Source: an uncultured Flavobacteriales bacterium (GTDB lineage: Bacteria; Bacteroidota; Bacteroidia; Flavobacteriales_D; CAJJDF01). Taken from it: a DNA stretch of 56,288 nucleotides. The DNA lies in contig CAJJDF010000053.1 in assembly GCA_905182785.1 (NCBI GenBank), positions 1 through 56,288 on the forward strand, read 5' to 3'. Each line of letters begins with the position of its first letter. Positions within the stretch are counted from its first letter, which is position 1. The notes below the pieces were generated by a model, which saw only the letters and a program-made list of their open reading frames with translations, ran no database searches and was not told where the DNA came from. The position numbers and the translations under genes were made by a program. Shown piece by piece: positions 43,185-52,191 of the stretch.

Positions 43185-43325
43185 TTAGTTATTAAAAGTT
43201 ACAAGTTGCAACTTAAGAGAATTCATGTATTCTAGTTGTTCAATGTATTCTTTTACCAACCCTCTATTCATTAATTCGATTGCTCTGTCTCGAGCCATTT
43301 GGTACTTTAGTTTTAAGTTAATCAT
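43185..43325 (-). CDS. 46-residue small protein under a sigma-54-like promoter
   Basis: The ORF runs from ATG 43325 to TAA 43187-43185. The peptide starts MINLKLKYQMARDRAIELMN and continues RGLVKEYIEQLEYMNSLKLQ, then LVTFNN. It reads as two amphipathic, charged helices separated by a RG turn, without a signal or membrane segment, the pattern of a small regulatory or binding protein. Its own promoter (43360-43375), about 23 bases of leader, and a strong terminator 107 bases past the stop support a real gene. The plus-strand frame over it is a low-complexity shadow. I recognise no family. Confidence 0.65.
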   Translation of the reverse strand: MINLKLKYQMARDRAIELMNRGLVKEYIEQLEYMNSLKLQLVTFNN

Positions 43326-43359
43326 ACTAATTAGTTTTATGGTTTCTGATTGTTATATT

Positions 43360-43375
43360 ACAATAGACGTGCCAA
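43360..43375 (-). promoter_or_regulatory. Sigma-54 (RpoN)-type -24/-12 promoter
   Basis: On the minus strand the sequence TTGGCACGTCTATTGT matches the RpoN consensus TTGGCACG-N4-TTGC at all but the last base, with exactly 10 bases between the -24 GG and the -12 dinucleotide. Transcription would start near 43348. Upstream, at 43411-43436, direct GTTAAAA copies 10 bases apart and a GTTAAA/TTTAAC palindrome could serve an enhancer-binding protein; this last point is weak. Confidence 0.6.
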
Positions 43376-43583
43376 CCTCTGTTTTATTTCATCCTATCTC
43401 TTGTAATTTATGTTAAAATTCGTTAAAACATTTAACACGGAAAGTAACTTATGATACACTTACAATTATAACGGTTGTAACGTACTAATATTTTAAGAGA
43501 ATATAATTTTAACAAAATTTAAGTTTCTTTAGTCTGTAAAGAATAGTCAAACTTTTCACCTGTTTATATATGTACGAATGAAA
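43376..43583. other. Gene-free stretch upstream of the sigma-54-like unit
   Basis: AT-rich, with only short open frames on both strands. Apart from the GTTAAAA copies at 43411-43436 I see no gene, repeat or RNA structure. Confidence 0.3.
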
Positions 43584-43865
43584 CTAGTAAATGGTTTGTT
43601 TTGGTCTTAAATTAATTCCTTTTATTGTATTTAGAATTATTTCTAACGACTTATGAAATTCTTCTTTCTGATTTATAGATAAATGCTTTTCGCTTAATTC
43701 CAAAATAGTACTTATTATATCGAATTCTTTTTGCTATTCTTCCATTTGATGATTAAATAATTCTATTTCTAATGATTTATTTAATCGAGATAAATCTGTT
43801 GGATAACTATATCCTCTCTTATTTCTTCTAATTGCAATTTCATTTATAAATATATAAATTGGCTA
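43584..43865 (-). pseudogene. Interrupted ORF of unknown family
   Basis: One frame gives about 90 coding-like residues (NEIAIRRNKRGYSYPTDLSR, LNKSLEIELFNHQMEE, then after a stop QKEFDIISTILELSEKHLSI, EEFHKSLEIILNTIKGINL), broken by a single TAG at 43734-43736 and lacking an ATG at the head. Composition and helical pattern argue that it once was a gene. I do not recognise the protein. Confidence 0.4.
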
Positions 43866-43933
43866 AATATTTATAAAATAAATAGAAATTGGCTCTAACC
43901 TTTGAGCATTTAATCATAGACTGCTTACTGTAT

Positions 43934-43979
43934 GATTGCCATTACGCTAGCGCTAAATGTCAATCTGCGGGGGTTATTC
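43934..43979. repeat. Left copy of a palindromic inverted repeat bounding a lipoprotein gene
   Basis: This copy is the reverse complement of the right copy (44461-44506) at roughly 36 of 46 positions. It is itself an imperfect palindrome: GATTGCCATTA, a CGCTAGCG core and TAAATGTCAATC. Its inner edge, GGGGGTTATTC, covers the stop codon of the enclosed gene. Confidence 0.65.
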
Positions 43980-44447
43980 AAAGTTACCTAGTATATCCTT
44001 ATCACAAATTAAATTAACACTATCTATAGTGTTTGATGTATTTAAGATACACTCTATATAATTAATTTTCATATTATAGTAATAATTACTATCACTGGAA
44101 GATCTTAAATCAAATTCTCCTAGCTTCGCTACACATTTTTTAGTGTTGTTTTTAATAAATCGGTTTAAAGTATTCAAGGTATTTAATCGTTCTTTTCTAT
44201 TACTATTATTTTTCATTAGTTTATTAGACATATAATCTAAGTGTATCATAAACTCATTTACAGCTTTAAAAACCTCTCTTTGATAGTCGTCATTTTTATC
44301 TTCACTTATGAATTTAAATAATGAAGTTGCATTTTGATAACACTCTATCTTTTTATCAATTATTTTGTAATCAATATCATTTTTCGTTGTGCATTTCAAA
44401 GAAATTACTATTAAAATACATACAAATATAAAAACTGTTTTTTTCAT
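43974..44447 (-). CDS. Small lipoprotein of unknown function inside an inverted-repeat cassette
   Basis: The N-terminus MKKTVFIFVCILIVISLKC is a lipoprotein signal with lipobox LKC. The mature ~138 residues are helical, polar and Lys/Asn-rich (ECYQNATSLFKFISEDKNDD, LNTLNRFIKNNTKKCVAKLG), with three further cysteines. I recognise no family. The gene is monocistronic, and both edges are marked by the palindromic repeats at 43934 and 44461, the left one overlapping the stop. This suggests that the gene moved as a unit. Its Lys/Asn-rich composition is somewhat more extreme than that of neighbouring genes. Confidence 0.7.
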   Translation of the reverse strand: MKKTVFIFVCILIVISLKCTTKNDIDYKIIDKKIECYQNATSLFKFISEDKNDDYQREVFKAVNEFMIHLDYMSNKLMKNNSNRKERLNTLNTLNRFIKNNTKKCVAKLGEFDLRSSSDSNYYYNMKINYIECILNTSNTIDSVNLICDKDILGNFE

Positions 44448-44460
44448 ATACTTTTTTTTA

Positions 44461-44506
44461 GAAACCCCTGTAAATTGTCATTTGAGCTTTAGCGGTAATG
44501 GCAATC
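44461..44506. repeat. Right copy of the palindromic inverted repeat bounding a lipoprotein gene
   Basis: It reads GAAACCCC, TGTAAATTGTCATTT, GAGCTTTAGCGG and TAATGGCAATC, and aligns with the reverse complement of the left copy; the ACCCC-side lies inward in both. The core is a weaker palindrome than in the left copy. It lies between the lipoprotein ATG and the stop of the alpha-2-macroglobulin gene, and no T-run follows it on either strand. Confidence 0.65.
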
Positions 44507-44523
44507 GGTTTAATGCTACAAAC

Positions 44524-47500
44524 TTAATTCCTAACAACCTCAACCCACTTTCCTGGCTTCACAGAACTGATGGAATTGTCATACATAGCTTCACACAGGA
44601 TAGATGGTAAATAAAATTTACCGTCATAAGTAGCATTTAGATGAACTGTGAATGTTTTGGATTTACTACTTCTCAAAGAAAAATAAGTGTACACTCTATC
44701 GTCTCTCACATCTTGATAATCGTAAGACGAATTGGCTTTATTGTGACTCGTAGTAGAGTTTGACATTCTTGCATTGTGAATCTCCCAACCAGATGGGAAT
44801 ATTTGTGACAATGCCATTTCTTGTAAATCTCCTTTTACTCCTGGATTGTAAACCGTTACACTCATCTTGAAATCTGTTCCTTGTTTTATCTTTGTAGGAT
44901 CAATAGAACTTCCGCTCATGTCTCTGTAAGAAACTGTCATTTTCAAGTTATTGTCCTTGTTTAGGTCGTTACTTTCTATAGGAATTCCTTCTGTAATTAC
45001 TCTTACATATAACAAAGCATCACCCGTATTTTTCATCTCAACTTTTCCTTCTGTATTTCTCACATTAGGCCTTCTGTCTTGGAATATAGTTTTATCCGAA
45101 GAGATAGATTTTGTTTTTCCATCATTCAATTCATAACTAAACTTCATCAACTTACTGGTAGAGTTTGTCTCAATAAACTTACTCATTGCGATAAGTGAAT
45201 AAGCAGTTGTTTGTGTACTCATCCATCTGTCTTCTCCCAATCTATTTGCAACTCTCTTTGCAATAGTTGCAGCTTTGGCTTTTTCATCCATAATACTCAA
45301 TACTTCAAGAATCATAGCTTCGTCTCTTGTGCTCGATCCATAAGAATAAGATAACTCTGAGTAGTCTTCAATATTAGTTGGTGCATCAAATATCATTTTC
45401 TTAGCCGTTTTACTTTGGTTAATCAATTGATACGCTCCAGCCAATCGCCATTTTGCTGTAGTAGATAAATCAGAATATTCTCTTAGTCTGTTCATTGCTC
45501 CTAGCTCTGCCGATTTCCCTAAAGCCAATACGTATAACCTGTAGGATTGAGTCAATTCACTACTTTGATATCTGTAATACTGATTGGTTCTATTTGGCTT
45601 TCTCCAGTTTCTAGATTGTGTTTTTAAATAAGAAAGCAGTTTCTTTTTCATTCCGTAAGGAAGTGTGTATCCTTTCTTCTCTGCTTCTAGTAAGAAATGA
45701 GACGCATAATTACTTCCCCAATCATTAGTTTGTCCTTCTCCTGCCCAATAAGAGAATCCTCCAGAGGCTGTTTGGAAATCTTGCAATCTATAGATAGCTG
45801 CTTTTATATTTTTCTCTATTTCTGTTTTCCTTGTAGAAGTTAGTTTTGTGAATTTCTCTAAGTACAATTGTGGAAATACCGAAGAGGTTGTCTGCTCCAC
45901 ACATCCATGAGGATATTTAATTAAATAATTCAATCTCTTCTCTAAATCAATTGCTGGGAATGAAGAAACTTCCAAAGCAACTTTGTTCGTTCCTTGTATT
46001 CCTTTAAACGCCAAATTCGAATTCCAAGTTTGTCCTGCTTCTAGCACTGTTTCTTGAACATCAGTTACGGAAGGATTTGCTGGACGTACATCTATTTCAA
46101 AGTCGTAAGTTGCTCTTTCTTTTCCACTGGTTGCTATAATGCTTACTTTTCCTAATCCAATTTTATTAGCCGTTTTCATTTTGAAACGAACTACTTGGTC
46201 TCCTATTTTATCAAAAGTTAAGTTTTGAGTTTTGTCGTCTAACTCAAATAAGTCATTAGTGCTAACAGATATCTTTACGTTCTTCACGTGTTTTTCCATA
46301 GCAAATACATCTATAGGCAAAGTAATGCCTTCTTTTGGGCCTACAACTCTTGGTAACGTTCCTAATACCATAAGTGGGTTACGCACTGGAACTGTTTTTT
46401 CTGCCTTCCCATATTTCAACTCTTGTCCTGCAACAACCATCACTCTTACCGAACCTACATAGTTTGGAATCTTTACTTTGTGAGTGTTACTTCCACTAGA
46501 TAATTCGAAAGGTCCAAGGAAACGAACCATTGGAACAAAACGATTTGCCTTGGCACTTTTCTTATCCATGCTTATTTCTCCACCTCCACCAATTGCAAGT
46601 ATCTTATCTTGCTCTAGCTTAAATGCATTTAAAACATAGTCATAAATATCCCAAGATTTCACTCCCAATGCTTCTCTAGCATAAAAAGTATTCCAAGGAT
46701 CTGGTGTTTTAAACCCTGTTAAATCCAATAAACCTTCATCTACGATTGCCAAAGTATAAGACATCCTTTTGCCTTCTTTTTCTTTTACTTTTATTGTAGC
46801 TGTAGTTTCTGGTCGCAATACATCTGCCATTGTAATTACAGGTTCTAGGTGTGTACTTTCGTTTTCTATAGAAATAGGAACAATCCCATACATTCTTAGT
46901 GGCACATTATCCAATGTATTCTTGTGAGGTTGCAACATGGTAATATGCACATACACGTTTGGAGTCATTTCTCCTGTTACTTTAAATGAACCTTTTGTTT
47001 CTTTGTCAGAAGTCTTAATCCACATTTTCTGAACAATTTTAGAACCATTCTCTACACTGATTAACGCCCTTCCTCCTTCAAGTGATGGAAACGAATATTT
47101 TACTTCTTCTCCTACTTTGTATTTCTCCTTATCGGTAGAGAAAGCAAGCATTGTCATAAATTCTTTATCCATTTCATTGGATCTTCCCCAATACCTTTGA
47201 TCTGCATAGAAAATCTTACCTGTAGAATGTCCCGAATTTTTGTCTTTTACTACGATTAGATACCTTCCCCAGCTAGTTGGTTTAAAACTGATAGCACCTT
47301 TCCCACTTCTTACTTTTACGGTTTGTGTCAATTCTGCAACAGTTCCCGAACGAGAAATATAACTCGATAGATTATTGTCGTATCTATCCCACCAATATCT
47401 CCATTCTATCTTATAAATCCTTACATCCAAATTAGCTGATACTGGTTTACCTGTTTCGGTAACATTAGCTAATTCTATTTTGTGTGTTTTGTTTATTTCT

Positions 47501-50073
47501 AAAGTTCCAGAATACAAACTACCCTTTGGTACTTTTACTCCAGCATATGAAGTATAAGGCGAATATTTCATAGATTTTCTATTGATAGAAAATCCTCCTC
47601 CTTCTTCAAACACTTTTGTTGTGAAATGGGCATTAAGCATTCCTGGAGCAGCAGAGTTAACATTTATTTTTAAAGGAAATTTAGCCTCTCCGTTTTCATC
47701 CAATCTCGAGTTGAATACTGTGTAATCGTTAGAATAGAATCTCTTAATAGGATCGTCAAATTTATATCCTTTGAATTTATCAAATCCAGTTCCAGATTGA
47801 TCAATAGAAACATCTACTTTTGTTTTCAGTTTATTGGCTGGTGATCCGTGAAGCCAAGTTGCTTTTAGGTTTATTTCTGTATTGTCTTTTTTAGATATAA
47901 ATTTCTTTTCTGTTTCAAGCTTTACTTTTAATCTATTTGGCTTTACTGTTTCAATTTTTAAATAGCGTACAAATTTTCTATTCCCTACTTTTACCTGAGC
48001 TCTATAGTTTCCCGTTAAAGCTTCTTTGGTTGTAGCCGTTCTAAAATCATAAATCCCATTCACAGAAGTCGTTCTCACCTTCCTTGTGATTAATTGATTT
48101 TTTGGGTTATGTAGTGTAAATTCTACTGGATGATTATTAGGTAATACTTCGTTTTTGTCTTCTAACATAAATGACAAATAAATAGAATCTCCTGGTCTCC
48201 AAACTCCTCTTTCTGTGTATACAAATCCTTTTACCCCTTTTTGCACAGTAGACCCACTCACATCAAATTTAGAAAGAGATAATGATTCTCCATCTCTTAG
48301 TCTGATGTACCCTCTTTGATTCACACTAGATGCTACCACAATAAATGGTTTTTCATCCAATTGAATTGTTGCCATTCCTGCTCCATCTGTTCCTAGTGTT
48401 CCAATAAGCTGCTGTTGGTAGTTATAAATCTTTAAATCTACACCAGACATTGGAGCTGTTGTATTGATGTCATTTATGATTAAGTGTAATCTATTATCCG
48501 AACCTGCTTTAGCAATAATCCCAATATTGGATAGAATTATATTTTTTGTAAATCCTTTATTCCTGTAATACATAGAATGACAAGGATTATTTCTTTCGCT
48601 ATAGTTATAGTCGTATTCGTAATACTCATAATCGCCATAATAATCGTAATCGTAGCTTCCCCAATCAGCTTCTGTCCATTCTTTTTCAGTAGAGACTGAC
48701 TCAAATTGTTCTAGCTCATCTTCTCCCTCTTCTTTTTCGCATCCATAATTAGAATATTCTTTCTTGAATCGAATATGAATTTGATAAATCGCTCCTTCGC
48801 TTTCATCAATTATTGAAGATAAGTCAATAGAAAATCTATTCCATTTATTAAGATCTACTCCTGCTTTTTCTAGGTTTAGTTTTTTAGTAATGACTTTACT
48901 TCCTACTCTCTTCAGTTGTTCGGAGCCATTTAGATTATTGATTTGAAAAAACTGTAATAAGTTGTTCTCGTAAATCTTAGTTAGAACCACATCTACTGCT
49001 TTTAGATTCACAGCTTCAAATGGAAATATCATTTTTCCTTCACTTGGAATTATTACTCCTTCACCAAACTCTTTTACATCTGGTTTTAATGCTTCAAAAG
49101 TTAACTCATTGCTATAATCCTTACCTAATTTAAACCCTTCTTTATTTTTAATCCCTGCATAAACTTTCAGCTCTCTCGTTCCTGTAATTTGTGAAGAAGA
49201 GTACACTTTTATATCGTGCCCATCAATTACAAATTCAAGATTCCCTGCGCTTTTAAGAGTAATTAATCCACTTAAATTCTGATCTTGTTTTAGTTCGTCT
49301 GTAAAATGAATAGTTACGTATTGCTGAGGCGACTGAATAACCTTAGATTCAGAAATTCTAAATGATTTTTGAGAATATACTGTAAATGAATTTTTGTAAT
49401 TATTATCCACTCCTACTGCTTCTCCATTAAAATTAAGTTCTACTTCAGAATCTATGTTTATATCCCTTACTATTTCTCCTATTACAAGTCTGTATTCATT
49501 ATGTTGTAATTCTAAAAATGAGATGGGTAAAGTATTTCCTTTTTGAGTTGCCGTCATTCCTTTTGCTAAAGAAAGAGAGTCTACTTCATCTGCAAAAGAA
49601 ATTACCCCCTGTAACTCTTGTATTCCTCTATTAGTTGGAGAAGTTGTACTCAATCCATTCATTGAGATTTGGTAACTCTGAGAAATTGTTCTAAACTTAA
49701 AAACAAATTTTTCTAATTCTTTTGGGACTTGTTTTATTGCCTTAAGATTGAAATTTACAAGGTAATCTGTAGCAGGCTGTAACTCATTTTCTGGCACAAA
49801 CTCCAAGGTTCTGTTATCAACCCAAATTGTTTTCCCTTTTATACTAGGAGAAAAAGTAAATACAGATTTCTCTAATTCTTTATTTAAGTCAAATTCTTGT
49901 CCTACACTCTCTGTCAATTTAATACGAACAGTAGACTTTTTTTTAATAATTCCTGAAGTATAAGCCGAAATAAAGCTTGAAAACGCCTGATTGCTAGATA
50001 TTTCTTTCTTTATACCTTTTCCACAAGAGAAAATTAAAAAAATAGCTAGGGCAAAAAAAAGTGGTTTTTTCAT
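44524..50073 (-). CDS. Bacterial alpha-2-macroglobulin lipoprotein with thioester
   Basis: A very large (1849 residues) lipoprotein: signal MKKPLFFALAIFLIFSC, then tandem macroglobulin (MG) beta domains, an acidic and Tyr-rich insert at about residues 455-505, further MG domains with GVWRPGDSIYLSFMLEDKN, the central A2M region (LAIVDEGLLDLTGFKTPDPW), the thioester domain with CVEQ (Cys1391-Gln1394) in YPHGCVEQTT, and a C-terminal receptor-like domain. Such proteins trap proteases in the periplasm. The intact Cys-x-Glu-Gln motif means covalent trapping is possible. In many bacteria the partner is penicillin-binding protein PbpC, which is not adjacent here. Confidence 0.96.
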   Translation of the reverse strand: MKKPLFFALAIFLIFSCGKGIKKEISSNQAFSSFISAYTSGIIKKKSTVRIKLTESVGQEFDLNKELEKSVFTFSPSIKGKTIWVDNRTLEFVPENELQPATDYLVNFNLKAIKQVPKELEKFVFKFRTISQSYQISMNGLSTTSPTNRGIQELQGVISFADEVDSLSLAKGMTATQKGNTLPISFLELQHNEYRLVIGEIVRDINIDSEVELNFNGEAVGVDNNYKNSFTVYSQKSFRISESKVIQSPQQYVTIHFTDELKQDQNLSGLITLKSAGNLEFVIDGHDIKVYSSSQITGTRELKVYAGIKNKEGFKLGKDYSNELTFEALKPDVKEFGEGVIIPSEGKMIFPFEAVNLKAVDVVLTKIYENNLLQFFQINNLNGSEQLKRVGSKVITKKLNLEKAGVDLNKWNRFSIDLSSIIDESEGAIYQIHIRFKKEYSNYGCEKEEGEDELEQFESVSTEKEWTEADWGSYDYDYYGDYEYYEYDYNYSERNNPCHSMYYRNKGFTKNIILSNIGIIAKAGSDNRLHLIINDINTTAPMSGVDLKIYNYQQQLIGTLGTDGAGMATIQLDEKPFIVVASSVNQRGYIRLRDGESLSLSKFDVSGSTVQKGVKGFVYTERGVWRPGDSIYLSFMLEDKNEVLPNNHPVEFTLHNPKNQLITRKVRTTSVNGIYDFRTATTKEALTGNYRAQVKVGNRKFVRYLKIETVKPNRLKVKLETEKKFISKKDNTEINLKATWLHGSPANKLKTKVDVSIDQSGTGFDKFKGYKFDDPIKRFYSNDYTVFNSRLDENGEAKFPLKINVNSAAPGMLNAHFTTKVFEEGGGFSINRKSMKYSPYTSYAGVKVPKGSLYSGTLEINKTHKIELANVTETGKPVSANLDVRIYKIEWRYWWDRYDNNLSSYISRSGTVAELTQTVKVRSGKGAISFKPTSWGRYLIVVKDKNSGHSTGKIFYADQRYWGRSNEMDKEFMTMLAFSTDKEKYKVGEEVKYSFPSLEGGRALISVENGSKIVQKMWIKTSDKETKGSFKVTGEMTPNVYVHITMLQPHKNTLDNVPLRMYGIVPISIENESTHLEPVITMADVLRPETTATIKVKEKEGKRMSYTLAIVDEGLLDLTGFKTPDPWNTFYAREALGVKSWDIYDYVLNAFKLEQDKILAIGGGGEISMDKKSAKANRFVPMVRFLGPFELSSGSNTHKVKIPNYVGSVRVMVVAGQELKYGKAEKTVPVRNPLMVLGTLPRVVGPKEGITLPIDVFAMEKHVKNVKISVSTNDLFELDDKTQNLTFDKIGDQVVRFKMKTANKIGLGKVSIIATSGKERATYDFEIDVRPANPSVTDVQETVLEAGQTWNSNLAFKGIQGTNKVALEVSSFPAIDLEKRLNYLIKYPHGCVEQTTSSVFPQLYLEKFTKLTSTRKTEIEKNIKAAIYRLQDFQTASGGFSYWAGEGQTNDWGSNYASHFLLEAEKKGYTLPYGMKKKLLSYLKTQSRNWRKPNRTNQYYRYQSSELTQSYRLYVLALGKSAELGAMNRLREYSDLSTTAKWRLAGAYQLINQSKTAKKMIFDAPTNIEDYSELSYSYGSSTRDEAMILEVLSIMDEKAKAATIAKRVANRLGEDRWMSTQTTAYSLIAMSKFIETNSTSKLMKFSYELNDGKTKSISSDKTIFQDRRPNVRNTEGKVEMKNTGDALLYVRVITEGIPIESNDLNKDNNLKMTVSYRDMSGSSIDPTKIKQGTDFKMSVTVYNPGVKGDLQEMALSQIFPSGWEIHNARMSNSTTSHNKANSSYDYQDVRDDRVYTYFSLRSSKSKTFTVHLNATYDGKFYLPSILCEAMYDNSISSVKPGKWVEVVRN

Positions 50074-50204
50074 GGAATAATTTTAATTAAGGTTAGCGAA
50101 TACAAAATGTAACGTACTAAATATAATTAAATTATACCAAGCTCAGAAATTATCTGAAGATATTAAATTAACAACTATTTTATAGGGTTAATAAACTTGA
50201 AATA

Positions 50205-50699
50205 TTAATCGTCCGATTTTGGGAATAAATTATACAAGTTACCTAAATAGACTTTAGTAATAAATAGATTCTGATTAAAATCATCCATTTTATTAGTGTC
50301 AAAAGTTAGATCTATCAGAAAAGTTAGAGGCTGTAAACATTCGATAAAAATAGAGCTAATTTCACCTTTCAAATTTTCTGATAAGAATATAGCATCTTCT
50401 ATTTTTAATAAAAAAATCTCTTTGTAATTATTTAAATCCTTAATTTTAATTTCTGCTTTTTCTAATTTAATAGAATAAGCTATTAATTCCTCAATTTTAT
50501 CAAACCCCTCTTGAATCATAAATGAATTAGAAAAATCCATGTCTCTAAGATGCGGCAACATGTGTTCACTTTCTTCTTCTGATTCAACTACTTCAGTAAT
50601 TTCTGCTTGGGTAACTTTAATATCATCTAAACTGAATGGGACTGGACTAGAGGTACATGAAAAAGTAAAAAGAAGAAAGGATAGTGCGATTAATCTCAT
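50205..50699 (-). CDS. Small lipoprotein of unknown function
   Basis: A lipoprotein signal (MRLIALSFLLFTFSC) precedes an acidic linker and a helical body (about residues 60-164) with no recognisable domain: EGFDKIEELIAYSIKLEKAE, FLLKIEDAIFLSENLKGEIS. The start overlaps by one base (TAATG) the stop of the GT87-like gene upstream, so it is translated with it. It may sit in the outer membrane as an accessory to a glycan system, but that rests on position only. Confidence 0.72.
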   Translation of the reverse strand: MRLIALSFLLFTFSCTSSPVPFSLDDIKVTQAEITEVVESEEESEHMLPHLRDMDFSNSFMIQEGFDKIEELIAYSIKLEKAEIKIKDLNNYKEIFLLKIEDAIFLSENLKGEISSIFIECLQPLTFLIDLTFDTNKMDDFNQNLFITKVYLGNLYNLFPKSDD

Positions 50700-52069
50700 T
50701 AAGTAATTGTTTTTAAAGTTTTGTTTTTATTTCTTGATTCAAAAATAAAGAAAATTATGACAATAGCATACTCAAAGAAAACTAAATAATAATACCAATT
50801 ATAACTATGAAAATCAGAATTGGTTGCTAACTCTACCACAAAGTTACTATAGGCAAAATAACTTAAAAAAATAAGTAGGGACCACAAGAGGTAAGCTTTG
50901 TTAAAAATAAAAACAGAGAATACAACTAAGTTAATCACATACCAAGGATGAATTGTTGATGCCAATAAATAAAATACAAACAACAAACCAGAAGCGTATT
51001 TTGCAAACAAAGCCAAATCGAATTCCTTTACTCCCTTCTTTTTGTACAATAAAAATGTAAACCAAAGTGCTGTTAATAAAACTACAATTGGCGTAATTAT
51101 TCCAATAAAACTCGTCTTATACCCTAAAAAAAAATAACTTATCGATTTAAACAAGTAGTAAAAACTAGCATTAAATTCAAACGATTGAAAGTATAAATTG
51201 AGACTCTGACTAAAATTATCTATTACTGCTTGAGAAATAAATGGTAGAACTAACAAAACGGTTGTTACTCCTATTCCAACATATAATTTTAAACTTTTTT
51301 TGAAACCCAAAAGAGGTAAGAACAAAGGTAAAATTAATAAAGGAACTATCTTCACACTTACTGCTAGTCCGATAAAAATTGAAGCAACTATTATTTTATT
51401 TTTCATAATAAAATAAATCCCTGAAAACAAAAAAAATAACATCACTCCTTCAAAGTGCACATTTCCTGTAAGCTCAATAATCACTAAGGGATTAAGTGCA
51501 TAAATTTGAGCCAGGTTTTCTTTTAATTTCAATTTCCTCAGCATAAGTATAAGAATATAAATGAGCCCAATATCAAACAATAAAATAATGAGTTTCATGA
51601 AGAACAATCCAAGTCGCCAATTGTTACCCGAAAGTAATATAGAAGCAGAAAAAAAGAACTGATTGAGAGGTGGATAAACCGTATAATAGCCTTTGGAATT
51701 TAAATTTTTGTATAAAACATCTAAATTTTCATTGTTAATCTCTTTGTTTTCTAGGATTTGAATGGGTGTATTTTCATAAGGATTTACTCCTTCAGTCATT
51801 ACAATTCCATCCCATAAAAAACGGTTGTAATCGTCAGAAAAATTAGGGATATCAAACAGTAAAAAGGCCCTGAAAATAACAGCAAAAACTACTATTTTTT
51901 TCACTGTTAATGATTTGATTTTTAACCAATAAAAATAGATAAATCCTAAAATTATTACTCCTAAAATTAGCTTAAAAAACTCACTCCTTTCTATTCCGTA
52001 GTACAAGAATAAATAGCCCAATAAGGAGAATAAAAAAAGGAGATAGTTTAGGTTTTTCTTCGAAATCAT
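50699..52069 (-). CDS. GT87/DUF2029-like polyprenyl-phosphate mannosyltransferase
   Basis: A polytopic protein of 456 residues with about 11 helices. The first periplasmic loop has an acidic motif and aromatic run (FSDDYNRFLWDGIVMTEGVN), followed by the GYYTVYPPLNQFFFSASILL segment, as in GT87 (DUF2029) GT-C enzymes. They transfer mannose from a polyprenyl-phosphate donor. ATG 52069 lies 5 bases after a TATATTTG element, so the mRNA is predicted to be leaderless; no other start fits better. Confidence 0.82.
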   Translation of the reverse strand: MISKKNLNYLLFLFSLLGYLFLYYGIERSEFFKLILGVIILGFIYFYWLKIKSLTVKKIVVFAVIFRAFLLFDIPNFSDDYNRFLWDGIVMTEGVNPYENTPIQILENKEINNENLDVLYKNLNSKGYYTVYPPLNQFFFSASILLSGNNWRLGLFFMKLIILLFDIGLIYILILMLRKLKLKENLAQIYALNPLVIIELTGNVHFEGVMLFFLFSGIYFIMKNKIIVASIFIGLAVSVKIVPLLILPLFLPLLGFKKSLKLYVGIGVTTVLLVLPFISQAVIDNFSQSLNLYFQSFEFNASFYYLFKSISYFFLGYKTSFIGIITPIVVLLTALWFTFLLYKKKGVKEFDLALFAKYASGLLFVFYLLASTIHPWYVINLVVFSVFIFNKAYLLWSLLIFLSYFAYSNFVVELATNSDFHSYNWYYYLVFFEYAIVIIFFIFESRNKNKTLKTIT

Positions 52070-52074
52070 GTAAT

Positions 52075-52082
52075 CAAATATA
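52075..52082 (-). promoter_or_regulatory. -7 element (TATATTTG) 5 bases before the GT87-like start codon
   Basis: Exact TAnnTTTG match, separated from the ATG by ATTAC. No -33 TTTG at normal spacing is apparent. Confidence 0.5.
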
Positions 52083-52191
52083 CTATAAAATAAACAGTTA
52101 GATGTGTATAAAACTAAGACTACTTCCGTTTAACATTGCACTAACCTTTTTACTTTTACAAACGTACTTAGTTTAAATAGACCAAAACAAT

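Noticed and set aside
43225-43416. Plus-strand ORF of 63 codons
   Set aside because: Low-complexity Ser/Phe/Ile-rich product; it is antisense to the better supported 46-codon minus-strand gene, which has its own promoter and terminator.
43934-44506. Integron attC sites
   Set aside because: The copies are inverted rather than direct repeats, no clear RYYYAAC/GTTRRRY boxes were found, and no integrase is in the window; kept only as an unexplained repeat-bounded cassette.
43470-50120. Shared TGTAACGTACTA near 43476 and 50108
   Set aside because: A 12-base match in AT-rich DNA over 56 kb can arise by chance, and no longer homology surrounds it.
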